DNA from: Herpetosiphon geysericola
GTDB lineage: Bacteria > Chloroflexota > Chloroflexia > Chloroflexales > Herpetosiphonaceae
Assembly (NCBI RefSeq): GCF_001306135.1
Contig: NZ_LGKP01000035.1
Location: 248,001 to 312,000 of the forward strand
Direction of reading: 5' to 3'
DNA length: 64,000 bases
The position numbers were made by a program, and so were the translations under genes. Shown piece after piece: positions 54,040 to 62,418 of this stretch. Each line of letters opens with the position of its first letter. Position 1 is the stretch's first letter. A model generated the notes under the pieces. That model had not been told where the DNA came from, searched no databases, and saw only the letters and a list, made by a program, of their open reading frames with translations.

Positions 54040-54364
54040 AGTAGCAAATAAAGGCAAAAGTCAGAAGGCAAAAATCAAAATAGCAGCCAGAGGAATTGAT
54101 AAGGATTAATTGATCCAGGAAGGGCCACGAAGGACACGAAGAACGCGAAGGTATGTTTAGCCACAGCTTGGCACAGATTCGGAGAATTAGGCTTTTAACT
54201 TCATCCCTCATCCCTCATCCTTCATAATTTCGTGGCTCTGCGCCTCTGCGGTAAAAGCGAGCCTTTTTAGCCACCAAATACTATTCCGATAGCCTCGTCC
54301 CTGCTTCCTGACCCCTAGCCCCTGAATCCTCAATAACTATGCTCTATGCTCTTTGTTCTATGTT
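54040..54364. repeat. mosaic intergenic repeat modules
   Basis: AAAGTCAGAAGGCAAAAATC (54058), CCACGAAGGACACGAAGAACGCGAAGG units (54124-54150), GCCACAGCTTGGCACAGATT, CATCCCTCATCCCTCATCC (54203), CTCTGCGCCTCTGCGG (54235), CCCCTAGCCCCTGAA and TATGCTCTATGCTCTTTG (54339). The last module runs into the Uma2 stop codon. Confidence 0.78.
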
Positions 54365-54928
54365 CTAAATTTTGGCATAAACTTCTTGCACCGTAAGCAT
54401 ACATTGAATTGAGCGTAATTCCAGCACCGCTTGCGGATCGTTGATTTCGCTTAAAAGCCATTGATTGGCTGCCTGACGACTATAATGCTCAATATGATAG
54501 GGATCTTGCGAAACTAAGAGATATTCGCGTAACGATGGAATTTGGCGATAATGCTGAAATTTTCGGCCCCGGTCATAGTGCTCAGTTGAGGGTGAAAGCA
54601 CTTCAATAATCAGCGTGGGGTTGAGCAAGGTATCTTGATGGCTATCGTCAAACCAGGTTTCGCCACACACAACCGAGACATCAGGATAGGTATACAAGCC
54701 TGTAGCCGAGATTTTGATGCGGAGATCGCTGGGGAAAACTGTACAAGAACGTTGCTTTAACTGGCTATGCAATTCAGCAATCAAATTGGCCACAATCAGA
54801 TTATGGTTGCGGCTCGCGCCAGCCAAGGCATAAACCAGCCCATTCAAAAATTCATGTTTGGTAGGGCTGGTTCGCTCACCAGCCAAATATTCCTCAATTG
54901 TCATTGGGCTAATTGATTCGGCACTCAT
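54365..54928 (-). CDS. Uma2 family (DUF820) putative restriction-like nuclease
   Basis: A 187-residue protein of the widespread Uma2 family, which has a PD-(D/E)xK nuclease-like core. Visible are MTIEEYLAGERTSPTKHEFLNGLVY, FPSDLRIKI, YPDVSVVCG and LIIEVLSPSTEHYDRGRK, which supply the Asp, Glu and Lys of the core. I favour the ATG at 54928; an in-frame ATG at 54967 is possible but has no ribosome-binding site. The family's biological role is unsettled. The stop TAG comes from the adjoining repeat module. Confidence 0.85.
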   Translation of the reverse strand: MSAESISPMTIEEYLAGERTSPTKHEFLNGLVYALAGASRNHNLIVANLIAELHSQLKQRSCTVFPSDLRIKISATGLYTYPDVSVVCGETWFDDSHQDTLLNPTLIIEVLSPSTEHYDRGRKFQHYRQIPSLREYLLVSQDPYHIEHYSRQAANQWLLSEINDPQAVLELRSIQCMLTVQEVYAKI

Positions 54929-55004
54929 ACACTCGCCATCCACTAAATTCAATCGCCCTTGCATCATAGCACATGGCTTTGAGGGTTGGTTGTTGGGAAG
55001 CGGA

Positions 55005-55185
55005 AGGCTTGATCCACGAAGAACACGAAGTTACACGAAGGTTTAAACCGCGAAGGGCGCAAAGAGCACGAAGTAACTGATCGTAGCGATCCTTCGCGCT
55101 CTTCGCGGTTAAAAATGTAGTTCCTAATCTCTCCTGCATGCCTCTCGTCTAATATTCTGACTTTTGACTTTTGACTTTTGACCTA
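55005..55185. repeat. mosaic repeat with inverted CGAAG module pair
   Basis: CCACGAAGAACACGAAG (55013), AACCGCGAAGGGCGC (55046) and its inverted partner GCGCTCTTCGCGGTT (55098), giving a long hairpin. TTTTGACTTTTGACTTTTGAC (55159) follows. Confidence 0.78.
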
Positions 55186-55187
55186 GT

Positions 55188-55604
55188 TTAGTGGCCTTCT
55201 TGGCCCAATTTGCGCACAATATCGGTTTGTGAAAGCACGCCGATTGGCCAAACTCGGCCATCGTTGCGCTCCTCAACCACCACCAAACGATGAATTCGGT
55301 TGTTGGTTAGCAGCTTGGCGGCGCGGCTCAGATCAACATGGGGCATACAGGTAATCACATCGCGGGTCATAAACTCGCCAACTGGGCTAGCCATCGAGCG
55401 CTCATAATCGAGGCCACGACTCCATGCGCCCAGCGCATCGGTTTGCGAAAAGACCCCCGCTAAAGAACCAGGGCCATCAACCACAACCAAGGCTTGAATG
55501 CGATTGCTTTGCAGCAGCGTGATCGCCTCACGCAAACTGGTTTCGGTACGACAGGAGATTACGGCTGCGTTCATGGTATCGCCAACGGTTAATTGAGCAG
55601 TCAT
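55188..55604 (-). CDS. CBS-domain pair protein
   Basis: A 138-residue protein consisting of two CBS domains (about 8-60 and 75-135) and nothing else. Motifs include TVGDTMNAAVISCRTETSLREAITLLQSNRIQALVVVD and GEFMTRDVITCMPHVDL. Stand-alone pairs bind adenine nucleotides such as AMP, ATP or SAM and modulate partners. The start at 55604 is set by AAGGAG seven bases upstream. No enzyme is fused to it or encoded next to it. Confidence 0.92.
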   Translation of the reverse strand: MTAQLTVGDTMNAAVISCRTETSLREAITLLQSNRIQALVVVDGPGSLAGVFSQTDALGAWSRGLDYERSMASPVGEFMTRDVITCMPHVDLSRAAKLLTNNRIHRLVVVEERNDGRVWPIGVLSQTDIVRKLGQEGH

Positions 55605-55704
55605 TGCCATGCTCCTTTGCATTTCTGAGGGTTGGCCGAGGTTCGATTGTTGGCTATTATAGCATGACGCACTGCATTATCAAGTAGTTTTTAGCGAATA
55701 TTCG

Positions 55705-56370
55705 CTAAATCGAAAAATTCTCATCTTGGCTGATGATAAAAGCAACTTGGACCTTGACTTCGATCTGTTTGCGATGAATCATAGCAAGGCCTAGGCTGTC
55801 TTTGCTGATTCCACTGCCGCCACTCCGCATGAAACTAGCCGATTTACGAAATTCGGCATCTTGGGCATACGGATGGTGTTCACTGCCATATTGATCATCA
55901 ACCCGATGCACGCCTATAATCCGCACGCCAAGGGTTTGGGCCATCGCTTTGGCCTTGGCTTTGGCTAATTCCAGCGCAGCTTGTACCCATGTATTGATCA
56001 TTGCTGGATCATCGGGAAAGCCCCAACTGACGTTTTCGAGGCTTGCTTGTTTTTGGCTGGTGATAATCCCAAGCAGATCGGGCAGTTGCTCCAAATCGTC
56101 GCAGCGAATTAATAGGCTATAGGTGGCGCTGGAACTACGCAACAACACCCCATTATTCACCTCCGCCACCACGCTTTGGAGTTGGATGGCCGTCTTGTCC
56201 AAGCCGTAGCTGGTCAAGGCTTCGACCAATTGACGCACTTCTTTGGCTTTTTCCAAGGCGGTATTGTTGCTAATCACCGACGAGCCTTTGATCCGCACGG
56301 TTATTTCCGCACGATTAGCGTCAATCAGTTGGCGATAACTGCTGCTCACATTTAAAAGGTTTGGTTCCAT
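55705..56370 (-). CDS. SIMPL-domain (DUF541) protein
   Basis: A 221-residue protein with the SIMPL fold: repeated beta-alpha units, with AEITVRIKGSSVISNNTALEKAKEVRQLVEALTSYGLDKTAIQ (about 19-60) and VSWGFPDDPAMINTWVQAALELAKAKAKAMAQTLG (about 120-155). The start at 56370 follows GGAG; the longer in-frame extension to 56553 is translated repeat-module sequence and is rejected. There is no signal peptide, whereas many SIMPL proteins are exported. The role is unknown. Confidence 0.85.
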   Translation of the reverse strand: MEPNLLNVSSSYRQLIDANRAEITVRIKGSSVISNNTALEKAKEVRQLVEALTSYGLDKTAIQLQSVVAEVNNGVLLRSSSATYSLLIRCDDLEQLPDLLGIITSQKQASLENVSWGFPDDPAMINTWVQAALELAKAKAKAMAQTLGVRIIGVHRVDDQYGSEHHPYAQDAEFRKSASFMRSGGSGISKDSLGLAMIHRKQIEVKVQVAFIISQDENFSI

Positions 56371-56387
56371 AAACAGCTCCTTGATTG

Positions 56388-56613
56388 ATCCACGAAGGAT
56401 ACGAAGGGTTGAAACCGCGAAGAACACGAAGGGTATATTTAGCCACGAATTGCACGAATTGCACGAATAATCATTTTTTAGCCACAGATTACACAGATTA
56501 GCTTGATTTTGATGCTCCACCCCAAAAGCCCATAGCCAACAGCCCATAGCCATCGGTTCTTTGCGCCGCTGCGTTAACTATTTTGACTTTTGATTTCTGC
56601 CTTTTGACTTTGT
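56388..56613. repeat. mosaic repeat modules entering the oxyR 3' end
   Basis: ATCCACGAAGGATACGAAGG and CGCGAAGAACACGAAGGG (56388-56430), CCACGAATTGCACGAATTGC (56443), CCACAGATTACACAGATT (56481), AGCCCATAGCCAACAGCC, GCGCCGCTGCGTTAA and TTTTGACTTTTGATTTCTGCC (56581). The last lies inside the oxyR reading frame. Confidence 0.8.
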
Positions 56614-57482
56614 ACAAGGTTTGTTTTCAGCAAAGCGAGCACACTATTGCTTGGAGGGCGTTGATGATGCCATGCGGCGACGATTCTGCGGTGGGGCTGG
56701 GCCTCGACCAAGCGCCGATAAACTACATTTGGATGCGGTTCTGTTTGGGCCAACGATTGCGGCACAAACGCCATGCCCAAACCAGCAGCAACACAGCGTT
56801 GGATGGTGGCTAAATTGGTGAACCTGCCAACAATCTGTGGCTCCAAATGTTGTTCGTAGCAAAAGGCATCGACTTGCTGGCTCAAACAATGGTCGTCGTG
56901 TAACGCCAGCAGCGGCATGTGATATAAATCATTTAATTGCAAAGCTGAACGTTGCGCGTAGGCGTGGGTAGTGGGCAAAGCAACCAGCAAGGGTTCATGA
57001 AATAATGACTCAATTTGCAGCAACGGATGCTCAATCGGCGCGCTAGCAATAATCAAATCTAAGCTGTAGTCGATCAGCTGGATTAATAATTGGCTCGTCG
57101 TATGTTCAACTATGGTTAATGTTGTGCGCGGATAATGCTGTTGAAAAGCAGCGCTCCCATGAGGAAAAAAGTGCTGCGCGATAGTTGGGATAATGCCCAG
57201 CGCCAAACGACAGACATGTTGCTCAACGCTATCGCTCACATGCTGCTTGATTGAACGCCATTGCGCGAGCAATTGTTGAGCTTGGGGCAGCAAGGCTTGG
57301 CCAGCAGTGGTGAGCCGAATCGTGCGACCTAAGCGTTCAAACAGGCTTTGACCAAGCTCATGCTCCAATTTGATAATTTGTTGGCTGAGCGAAGGCTGGC
57401 TGACTGCACAACGTTGGGCGGCACGGCTAAAACCACCAGTTTCAGCTACGGCCACAAAATAGAGCAATTGATGAATTTCCAT
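56574..57482 (-). CDS. oxyR: OxyR-type LysR regulator
   Basis: A 302-residue peroxide sensor. The N-terminal winged helix-turn-helix (about 1-60) reads AETGGFSRAAQRCAVSQPSLSQQI. The ligand domain has HDDHCLSQQVDAFC with Cys-199 and Cys-208, the same numbering and spacing as the disulfide-forming pair of E. coli OxyR. It is divergent from catalase with palindromic elements between, as expected for its regulon. Its last 11 codons (SQKAEIKSQNS) are encoded by a TTTTGAC repeat module, so the original C-terminus was probably shorter or different. Confidence 0.92.
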   Translation of the reverse strand: MEIHQLLYFVAVAETGGFSRAAQRCAVSQPSLSQQIIKLEHELGQSLFERLGRTIRLTTAGQALLPQAQQLLAQWRSIKQHVSDSVEQHVCRLALGIIPTIAQHFFPHGSAAFQQHYPRTTLTIVEHTTSQLLIQLIDYSLDLIIASAPIEHPLLQIESLFHEPLLVALPTTHAYAQRSALQLNDLYHMPLLALHDDHCLSQQVDAFCYEQHLEPQIVGRFTNLATIQRCVAAGLGMAFVPQSLAQTEPHPNVVYRRLVEAQPHRRIVAAWHHQRPPSNSVLALLKTNLVQSQKAEIKSQNS

Positions 57483-57501
57483 AGTTGTTGCCTATAGAAT
57501 G

Positions 57502-57536
57502 TATAGTTAATAAGATCTTGCAACTATAGCTATAAT
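57502..57536 (+). promoter_or_regulatory. oxyR-katA operator and catalase promoter
   Basis: TATAGTT (57502-57508) and AACTATA (57522-57528) are inverted around 13 bases with AAGATCTT at the centre. Further CTAT/ATAG elements flank it, like OxyR sites. TATAAT (57531-57536) is the likely catalase -10 box; no good -35 box is seen, as for an activated promoter. Confidence 0.65.
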
Positions 57537-57656
57537 AGCATACAGTATGGGGGCATGCTTGGTTTCGACCAACTACTGCACCTGTTCGTTTGCTCGCTTT
57601 GTGCCCACATAGGCGAGCACCCCGTTTTCTCAGATTACCTTAGGAGATTTGTTCGA

Positions 57657-59114
57657 ATGGATGAGCAAGAACAACTGACGACCGCCCATGGTGCGCCGAT
57701 TGCCGACAATCAAAATTCATTGACGGCTGGTCCCCGTGGCCCACTGTTGATGCAAGATTTTCAACTGTTGGAAAAAATGGCTACCTTCAACCGCGAACGG
57801 GTGCCAGAACGGGTCGTCCACGCTAAAGGTTCGGGCGCATTTGGGACGTTTACTGTTACCAATGATGTAACGGCATATTCCAAGGCTGCGATCTTTGGTG
57901 AAGTTGGCAAGCAAACTCCAGTCTTGCTGCGCTTCTCGACCGTTGCTGGCGAACATGGCGCTGCTGATGCAGAACGTGATGTGCGCGGTTTTGCGGTCAA
58001 GTTCTACACCGACGAAGGCAACTGGGATGTGGTTGGCAACAACACGCCAGTGTTCTTTGTGCGCGACCCAATGAAATTTAGCGATTTTATTCATACCCAA
58101 AAGCGCAACCCCAAAACCAATATGCGCTCGCCCCAATCAATGTGGGATTTCTGGTCGCTCTCGCCTGAGAGCTTGCACCAAGTAACCATCTTGTTTAGCG
58201 ATCGCGGCTTGCCAATTAGCTATCGCTTTGTCCATGGCTTCGGCAGCCATACGTATAGCTTTATCAACGCCCAAAACGAACGCTTTTGGGTCAAATTTCA
58301 CTTCCGTTGTCAACAAGGCATCAAGAATTGGACAAACGCCGAAGCAGCAGAAGTGGTTGGCGTTGATCGCGAAAGCTCACAACGCGATTTGTTCGAAGCG
58401 ATCGAACGTGGCGAATTCCCCAGCTGGAAGCTGTGCGTGCAAATTATGCCCGAAGCCGAAGCTGAAACCTACCACATTAACCCATTCGATTTGACCAAAG
58501 TTTGGCCACACGCCGATTATCCATTGATCGAAGTTGGCACCTTGGAGTTGAATCGCAACCCAGAAAACTACTTTGCCGAAATCGAGCAAGCCGCTTTTGA
58601 GCCATCAAACATCGTGCCCGGCATTGGCTTCTCGCCCGATAAGATGTTGCAAGCGCGGATTATGTCGTATGCAGATGCCCACCGCTATCGGATTGGCGTG
58701 AATTATGCTGCGTTGCCAGTCAACAAGCCTCATTCACGAGTCAGCACCTATCATCGCGATGGCCAAATGCGCTTCGACAACAATGGCGGCGGTTCGGTTA
58801 ACTACGAGCCAAACAGCTTTGGCGGCCCAGTTGAAAACCAACGCTATGCTGAGCCACCACTAAAAATCAGCGGCGATGCCGATCGCTACAACCATCGCGA
58901 TGGCAACGACGATTACACCCAACCAGGCAATCTGTTCCGCTTGATGAATGCTGATCAGCAACAACAGTTGTTCAACAACATTGCAGCAGCAATGCAAGGT
59001 GTGCCAGAATTTATTCAATTGCGCCAAATTGGCCACTTCTTGAAAGCTGACCCAGCCTATGGTCGCGGGGTTGCCGCAGCTTTGGGCCTCGATATCAGCA
59101 GCCTCGAAGCATAA
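57657..59114 (+). CDS. katA: monofunctional haem catalase
   Basis: A 485-residue small-subunit catalase that splits hydrogen peroxide into water and oxygen. I start it at 57657 after TAGGAG; 34 in-frame codons upstream are leader. The active-site His-55 is in [14 protein letters not shown], the distal Asn-128 in [13 protein letters not shown], and the proximal haem Tyr lies in [13 protein letters not shown]. It is divergent from oxyR and closed by an intrinsic terminator. Confidence 0.96.
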   Translation: MDEQEQLTTAHGAPIADNQNSLTAGPRGPLLMQDFQLLEKMATFNRERVPERVVHAKGSGAFGTFTVTNDVTAYSKAAIFGEVGKQTPVLLRFSTVAGEHGAADAERDVRGFAVKFYTDEGNWDVVGNNTPVFFVRDPMKFSDFIHTQKRNPKTNMRSPQSMWDFWSLSPESLHQVTILFSDRGLPISYRFVHGFGSHTYSFINAQNERFWVKFHFRCQQGIKNWTNAEAAEVVGVDRESSQRDLFEAIERGEFPSWKLCVQIMPEAEAETYHINPFDLTKVWPHADYPLIEVGTLELNRNPENYFAEIEQAAFEPSNIVPGIGFSPDKMLQARIMSYADAHRYRIGVNYAALPVNKPHSRVSTYHRDGQMRFDNNGGGSVNYEPNSFGGPVENQRYAEPPLKISGDADRYNHRDGNDDYTQPGNLFRLMNADQQQQLFNNIAAAMQGVPEFIQLRQIGHFLKADPAYGRGVAAALGLDISSLEA

Positions 59115-59132
59115 GTAGCCTGTGTTGAGTTT

Positions 59133-59374
59133 TCAACGCAGCGGCGCAGAGGGTTAAAGTTTAGGCTCTTGGCTGAAGTAGCGGCAAATCTACCAAGCCA
59201 AGAGCCTTTTGATCCACGAAGGGCTGAAACCGCGAAGAACACGAAGCGCACGAAGGGCTGAAACCGCGAAGAACACGAAAGGCGCGAAGGTTAAGTTTTT
59301 AGCCACGAATTCCACGAATTATTTAATTTCATCCCTCATCCTTTATTTGTTCTATGCTCTCTGTTCTATGTTCT
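59133..59374. repeat. mosaic repeat modules around the catalase terminator
   Basis: CAACGCAGCGGCGCAGAGG (59135), the terminator, then GATCCACGAAGGGCTGAAACCGCGAAG units (59211-59290), CCACGAATTCCACGAATT (59303), CATCCCTCATCC (59331) and TATGCTCTCTGTTCTATGTTC (59352). The last lies inside the 3' end of the membrane-protein gene. Confidence 0.78.
59164..59211 (+). terminator. intrinsic terminator after catalase
   Basis: Eleven-base perfect arms 59164-59174 and 59196-59206 enclose an inner GTAG/CTAC stem and are followed by TTTT. Confidence 0.85.
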
Positions 59375-60341
59375 TTTTATTCATAACAACACTAGCAAAC
59401 AAGATACTTACAACTGCCAGCCCGAGCCATGAGCCGAGGGTGATTGCATCTGGCTGAAAGAGCGCTTGACCACGCAATGCTTGCACAGTGACACTAGCAA
59501 CCAAACCGAGGTAGCCAACCGCAGCACCCCATACCAAAGCCAAGCGTTGTTTGTCGCTAAAACGTTGCTTGGCGGTGTAGAGCAACCAGCCGACCAAGGC
59601 CAACACTTGGGCGCCGTGAATCCCAATAAAGTGCGCGATCCGCAAATCGCCATGGTCGCTGCTCCAGCCCATCAGCGCAATTCCAGGCCCGCCATCTGCT
59701 GCGCCAACCGTATGTGCACCCATGGCAGCCAACGTCCCGCCAGCTTTGAGCACATCTAGTTGATCAGGGGTTGGGTTAGTCATCAAGAAGCCAAGCCCAA
59801 AGCCGATCAGCATCAAGCCCATACCCAACTTGAGGCTGAGCATAAAAGCGCGATCAGCAACTGGTTTTTGGCGCAGGAATACCACAAATCCAACAATATT
59901 AATCAAATAGAAGATCATAATCGTTGTACCCATGATACTCCATATGGCTGTATCAATCGGCGTTGCCACATTGAAATGTACGGGCTGGCCGCGTACGGCT
60001 TGGATGACCAACAACCCAATTTCAATGGTAAGCACAGCAGCACATGCATCCAGCACAAAGCGCATCAAGCGGGGCCGAATTTTGACATAACTGAACATCC
60101 ACAGCACTGTGGGGGCATAGAACACAAACGAAATTGCAAATTTTAGGCTTTTCATCCAAACTGGTTGGCCAAGCACCTCGCGTGGGTCAACAATCACCCC
60201 TGCCAAAGCCAGCACTACGAAAAAGCAACTTAGGATAAAAAAGATGGTCATGCCTTTGCTAGCAGCCCAAAATTGGCGTAAAATCGCTCCCGCTCCTGGG
60301 ATAGCCTGCCGAGCCTCTGGGAATTGAGCAGTCGTTGTCAT
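59352..60341 (-). CDS. uncharacterised multi-spanning membrane protein
   Basis: A 329-residue protein with about eight membrane helices. Polar motifs between helices are DPREVLGQPVWMKSLKFAIS, HFNVATPIDTAIW and DLRIAHFIGIHGAQVLALVGW, whose His residues could bind haem or metal. I do not recognise the family with confidence. It follows the ABA4-like gene by ten bases with AAAGGA before its ATG, so the pair form an operon. The last residues (NKKNIEQRA) are encoded by a TATGTTCTATG repeat module. Confidence 0.82.
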   Translation of the reverse strand: MTTTAQFPEARQAIPGAGAILRQFWAASKGMTIFFILSCFFVVLALAGVIVDPREVLGQPVWMKSLKFAISFVFYAPTVLWMFSYVKIRPRLMRFVLDACAAVLTIEIGLLVIQAVRGQPVHFNVATPIDTAIWSIMGTTIMIFYLINIVGFVVFLRQKPVADRAFMLSLKLGMGLMLIGFGLGFLMTNPTPDQLDVLKAGGTLAAMGAHTVGAADGGPGIALMGWSSDHGDLRIAHFIGIHGAQVLALVGWLLYTAKQRFSDKQRLALVWGAAVGYLGLVASVTVQALRGQALFQPDAITLGSWLGLAVVSILFASVVMNKKNIEQRA

Positions 60342-60351
60342 GGCTGTTCCT

Positions 60352-60813
60352 TTATTTCGCTACAGATTGAACAATTGGGGTGGTTTTTGCTGAACGAACA
60401 AGACCGTGGATCGTGCGCACAACCATATAGATCAAAAATCCGACGGGTCCGACCATAAGGACGCTGATGAGGATAAGACTCGTGATTGGAGCAAAAATGT
60501 TGCGTTCACGGCTATCTAAATAGATCCACCGCCCAACAAACAGATCAAAGGCCAGAAAATGCAACCAACTGAGGGTTGCCCCAGTTTCATTACCGATTAA
60601 TTCGATGATGCCAGGCAGTGTGGGGTTGCTCACGCCAGCCCAAACGGTGGCGAAAATTGGCAACAAGACAATCGCATAAATCACGGCTGGGCCAAGAATA
60701 ATCCATGGCGATTGAATGATGCGCTGCGTCCACTGCCAAAATGGCAGCACAATCATCAAAAACCAAAATGGCATTACGAATAGACTACTGAGTGAAAATA
60801 ATTGAGCGACCAT
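60352..60813 (-). CDS. ABA4-like membrane protein
   Basis: A 153-residue protein with four membrane helices. The segment GATLSWLHFLAFDLFVGRWIYLDSRERN (about 78-105), followed by GPVGFLIYMVVR, is the signature of the ABA4/DUF4281 family, whose plant member is needed for neoxanthin formation. Bacterial members are often near carotenoid or redox genes. Here the partner is the membrane gene downstream. GGGAGG precedes the ATG. A carotenoid role is inference. Confidence 0.8.
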   Translation of the reverse strand: MVAQLFSLSSLFVMPFWFLMIVLPFWQWTQRIIQSPWIILGPAVIYAIVLLPIFATVWAGVSNPTLPGIIELIGNETGATLSWLHFLAFDLFVGRWIYLDSRERNIFAPITSLILISVLMVGPVGFLIYMVVRTIHGLVRSAKTTPIVQSVAK

Positions 60814-61028
60814 AGCACCTCCCGCGTATTGAGCTTGCTTAACTATTGGCTAGTTTAGCGGTCACAATATTGCTTGTGATGGCTATTTGGGCCTAGGCCG
60901 CTTATGCCGAAAGAACTAGCGTGATTCTCGCTTGATAACGCTAGACGATTCATAGCATGGCTTGGTACTATTGGATGGACATGAATAGTGGTTTTTCAAC
61001 ATGGAAGTGGGTTTCGATCGATCAAGGT

Positions 61029-61096
61029 TCGCCACCCTTCCGTCCCTCCGCCGGAGGGAAACGCAGGGGGCTTTAATCCCCCTGCATCCCCTAAAG
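61029..61096 (+). repeat. two-hairpin dispersed repeat, copy 3
   Basis: CCACCCTTCCGTCCCTCC, then the hairpin CCCTCC/GGAGGG, ACGCAGGGGG, and a second perfect hairpin (GCAGGGGG with CCCCCTGC) ending CCCCTAAAG. The first stem differs from the other copies by a compensated base pair. The remaining 60814-61335 spacer holds only the promoter below. Confidence 0.78.
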
Positions 61097-61268
61097 GACG
61101 ATTGTTGAATGCTAGGCATAGTGCGATAAGCTTAAAATGTGTGGGTTTGCATTCATTGAAAATCCATTCGTTTGCGCGATGAGCGTGGGGTTAGGCTGAA
61201 GGAAGCCGGTTGTAATCGGCCTAACTGCTAACAGGATATTAGAAATTAGCGGTTAACGGTTGATTATC

Positions 61269-61297
61269 TTGACATGCCATGGTGGGCGGCGTATGAT
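61269..61297 (+). promoter_or_regulatory. dnaJ promoter
   Basis: A perfect TTGACA (61269-61274), a 17-base spacer and TATGAT (61292-61297) lie 38 bases before the ATG. No CIRCE element is seen nearby. Confidence 0.75.
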
Positions 61298-61335
61298 CAA
61301 TTCACGTTCAGAAGTTCGCACTAGAAGGGGTTGTA

Positions 61336-62340
61336 ATGGATTACAAGGATTACTACACGATTCTTGGAGTAACAAAAACTGCAACCGAAGCTGAAATCAA
61401 AAAAGCCTATCGGAAATTGGCGCGTCAATATCACCCAGACCTCAATCCCGGCGATTCTGAAGCTGAACGTAAATTCAAAGAAATCAACGAAGCCTATGAG
61501 GTAGTGTCGGACAAAGACAAGCGAGAGAAGTACGATCGCTTCGGTGCCGATTGGGGACGCGCCCAAAGTACAGGTTCGGGGTTTAATTGGAATCAATACG
61601 CCTCGCAACCAGGTGGTTTTGGTAGCAACTTTGGCGGCGATTTCGCCAACGGTGAGTTCTCCGATTTTTTCGAGATGTTGTTCGGCAATGCCAGCCGCCG
61701 CCAAACCAGCGGGGTCTATGGCAATCGCCGACCACAACGCGGCCAAAATGTTGAGCAAGCCATTGATGTTACTTTAGCTGAAGTGCTCAGTGGAACCCAA
61801 CGCACGATTCAATTACAAGCGCCCGAAATGTGTAGCAGTTGTGGTGGCAGTGGGGCTAGCCGTGGTAGTATTTGCCCAACCTGTGGCGGTACTGGTGTTA
61901 GCGGCACAAGCACCCGCACCATCAACGTGCGCATTCCCGCCGGGGTCGATCAAGGGTCGCGCATTCGCGTTGCTGGCGAAGGCAGCCCTGGCATCGATCA
62001 AGGCAAACGTGGCGATTTGATGTTGGTGGTCAATCTCGTGCCCGATAGCCGCTTCGAGCGTAAAGGCAACGATTTACATACCGATCTCGCAGTCGATTGG
62101 CATACCCTCATCCTTGGTGGCAAAATAAAAGTCCCATTGCCTGATGGGAAGCAATTAACATTGACGGTGCCTGAACAGACCCAAAATGCCAAGGTGTTTC
62201 GTTTGCGCGGCCAAGGCGTGCCCAACCTGCGCGACCAAAACACTCGCGGCGATTTGCTGGTCAAAGTTCAGGCAGTGCTACCAACTAGCCTGACTCCCAA
62301 ACAGCGCGAATTGGTGATGGCTCTACGGGATAGCGAATAA
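61336..62340 (+). CDS. DnaJ/CbpA-type co-chaperone with half zinc finger
   Basis: A 334-residue J-domain protein that would stimulate DnaK. The J domain is 1-70 with HPD at 33-35, followed by a Gly/Phe/Asn-rich stretch. A very short Cys region (about 166-187) has only two CxxCxGxG motifs, CSSCGGSG and CPTCGGTG, instead of the four of DnaJ, so it could hold one zinc. The C-terminal substrate-binding domains read [10 protein letters not shown] and [10 protein letters not shown]. It is intermediate between DnaJ and CbpA. A clpC gene follows. Confidence 0.9.
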   Translation: MDYKDYYTILGVTKTATEAEIKKAYRKLARQYHPDLNPGDSEAERKFKEINEAYEVVSDKDKREKYDRFGADWGRAQSTGSGFNWNQYASQPGGFGSNFGGDFANGEFSDFFEMLFGNASRRQTSGVYGNRRPQRGQNVEQAIDVTLAEVLSGTQRTIQLQAPEMCSSCGGSGASRGSICPTCGGTGVSGTSTRTINVRIPAGVDQGSRIRVAGEGSPGIDQGKRGDLMLVVNLVPDSRFERKGNDLHTDLAVDWHTLILGGKIKVPLPDGKQLTLTVPEQTQNAKVFRLRGQGVPNLRDQNTRGDLLVKVQAVLPTSLTPKQRELVMALRDSE

Positions 62341-62344
62341 TGTC

Positions 62345-62402
62345 AGAGGGCAAAAATCAAAAGGCAAAAAGTTTTGACTTCTGCCTTTTGACTTTTGATT
62401 TT
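62345..62402. repeat. inverted TTTTGAC-module pair between dnaJ and clpC
   Basis: AAAATCAAAAGGCAAAAAG (62354) is followed by its approximate reverse complement (CTTCTGCCTTTTGAC... to 62402), which gives an A/T-rich imperfect hairpin directly after the dnaJ stop. Confidence 0.7.
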
Positions 62403-62418
62403 GACAAAGGGTTTTTAT

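Noticed and set aside
56371-56553. Long N-terminal extension of the SIMPL protein
   Set aside because: It is translated repeat-module sequence; GGAG and a clean ATG lie at 56370.
57555-57656. Upstream in-frame ATG of catalase
   Set aside because: It lies between the -10 box and the better ribosome-binding site (TAGGAG) of the ATG at 57657, and the extra residues do not resemble catalase.
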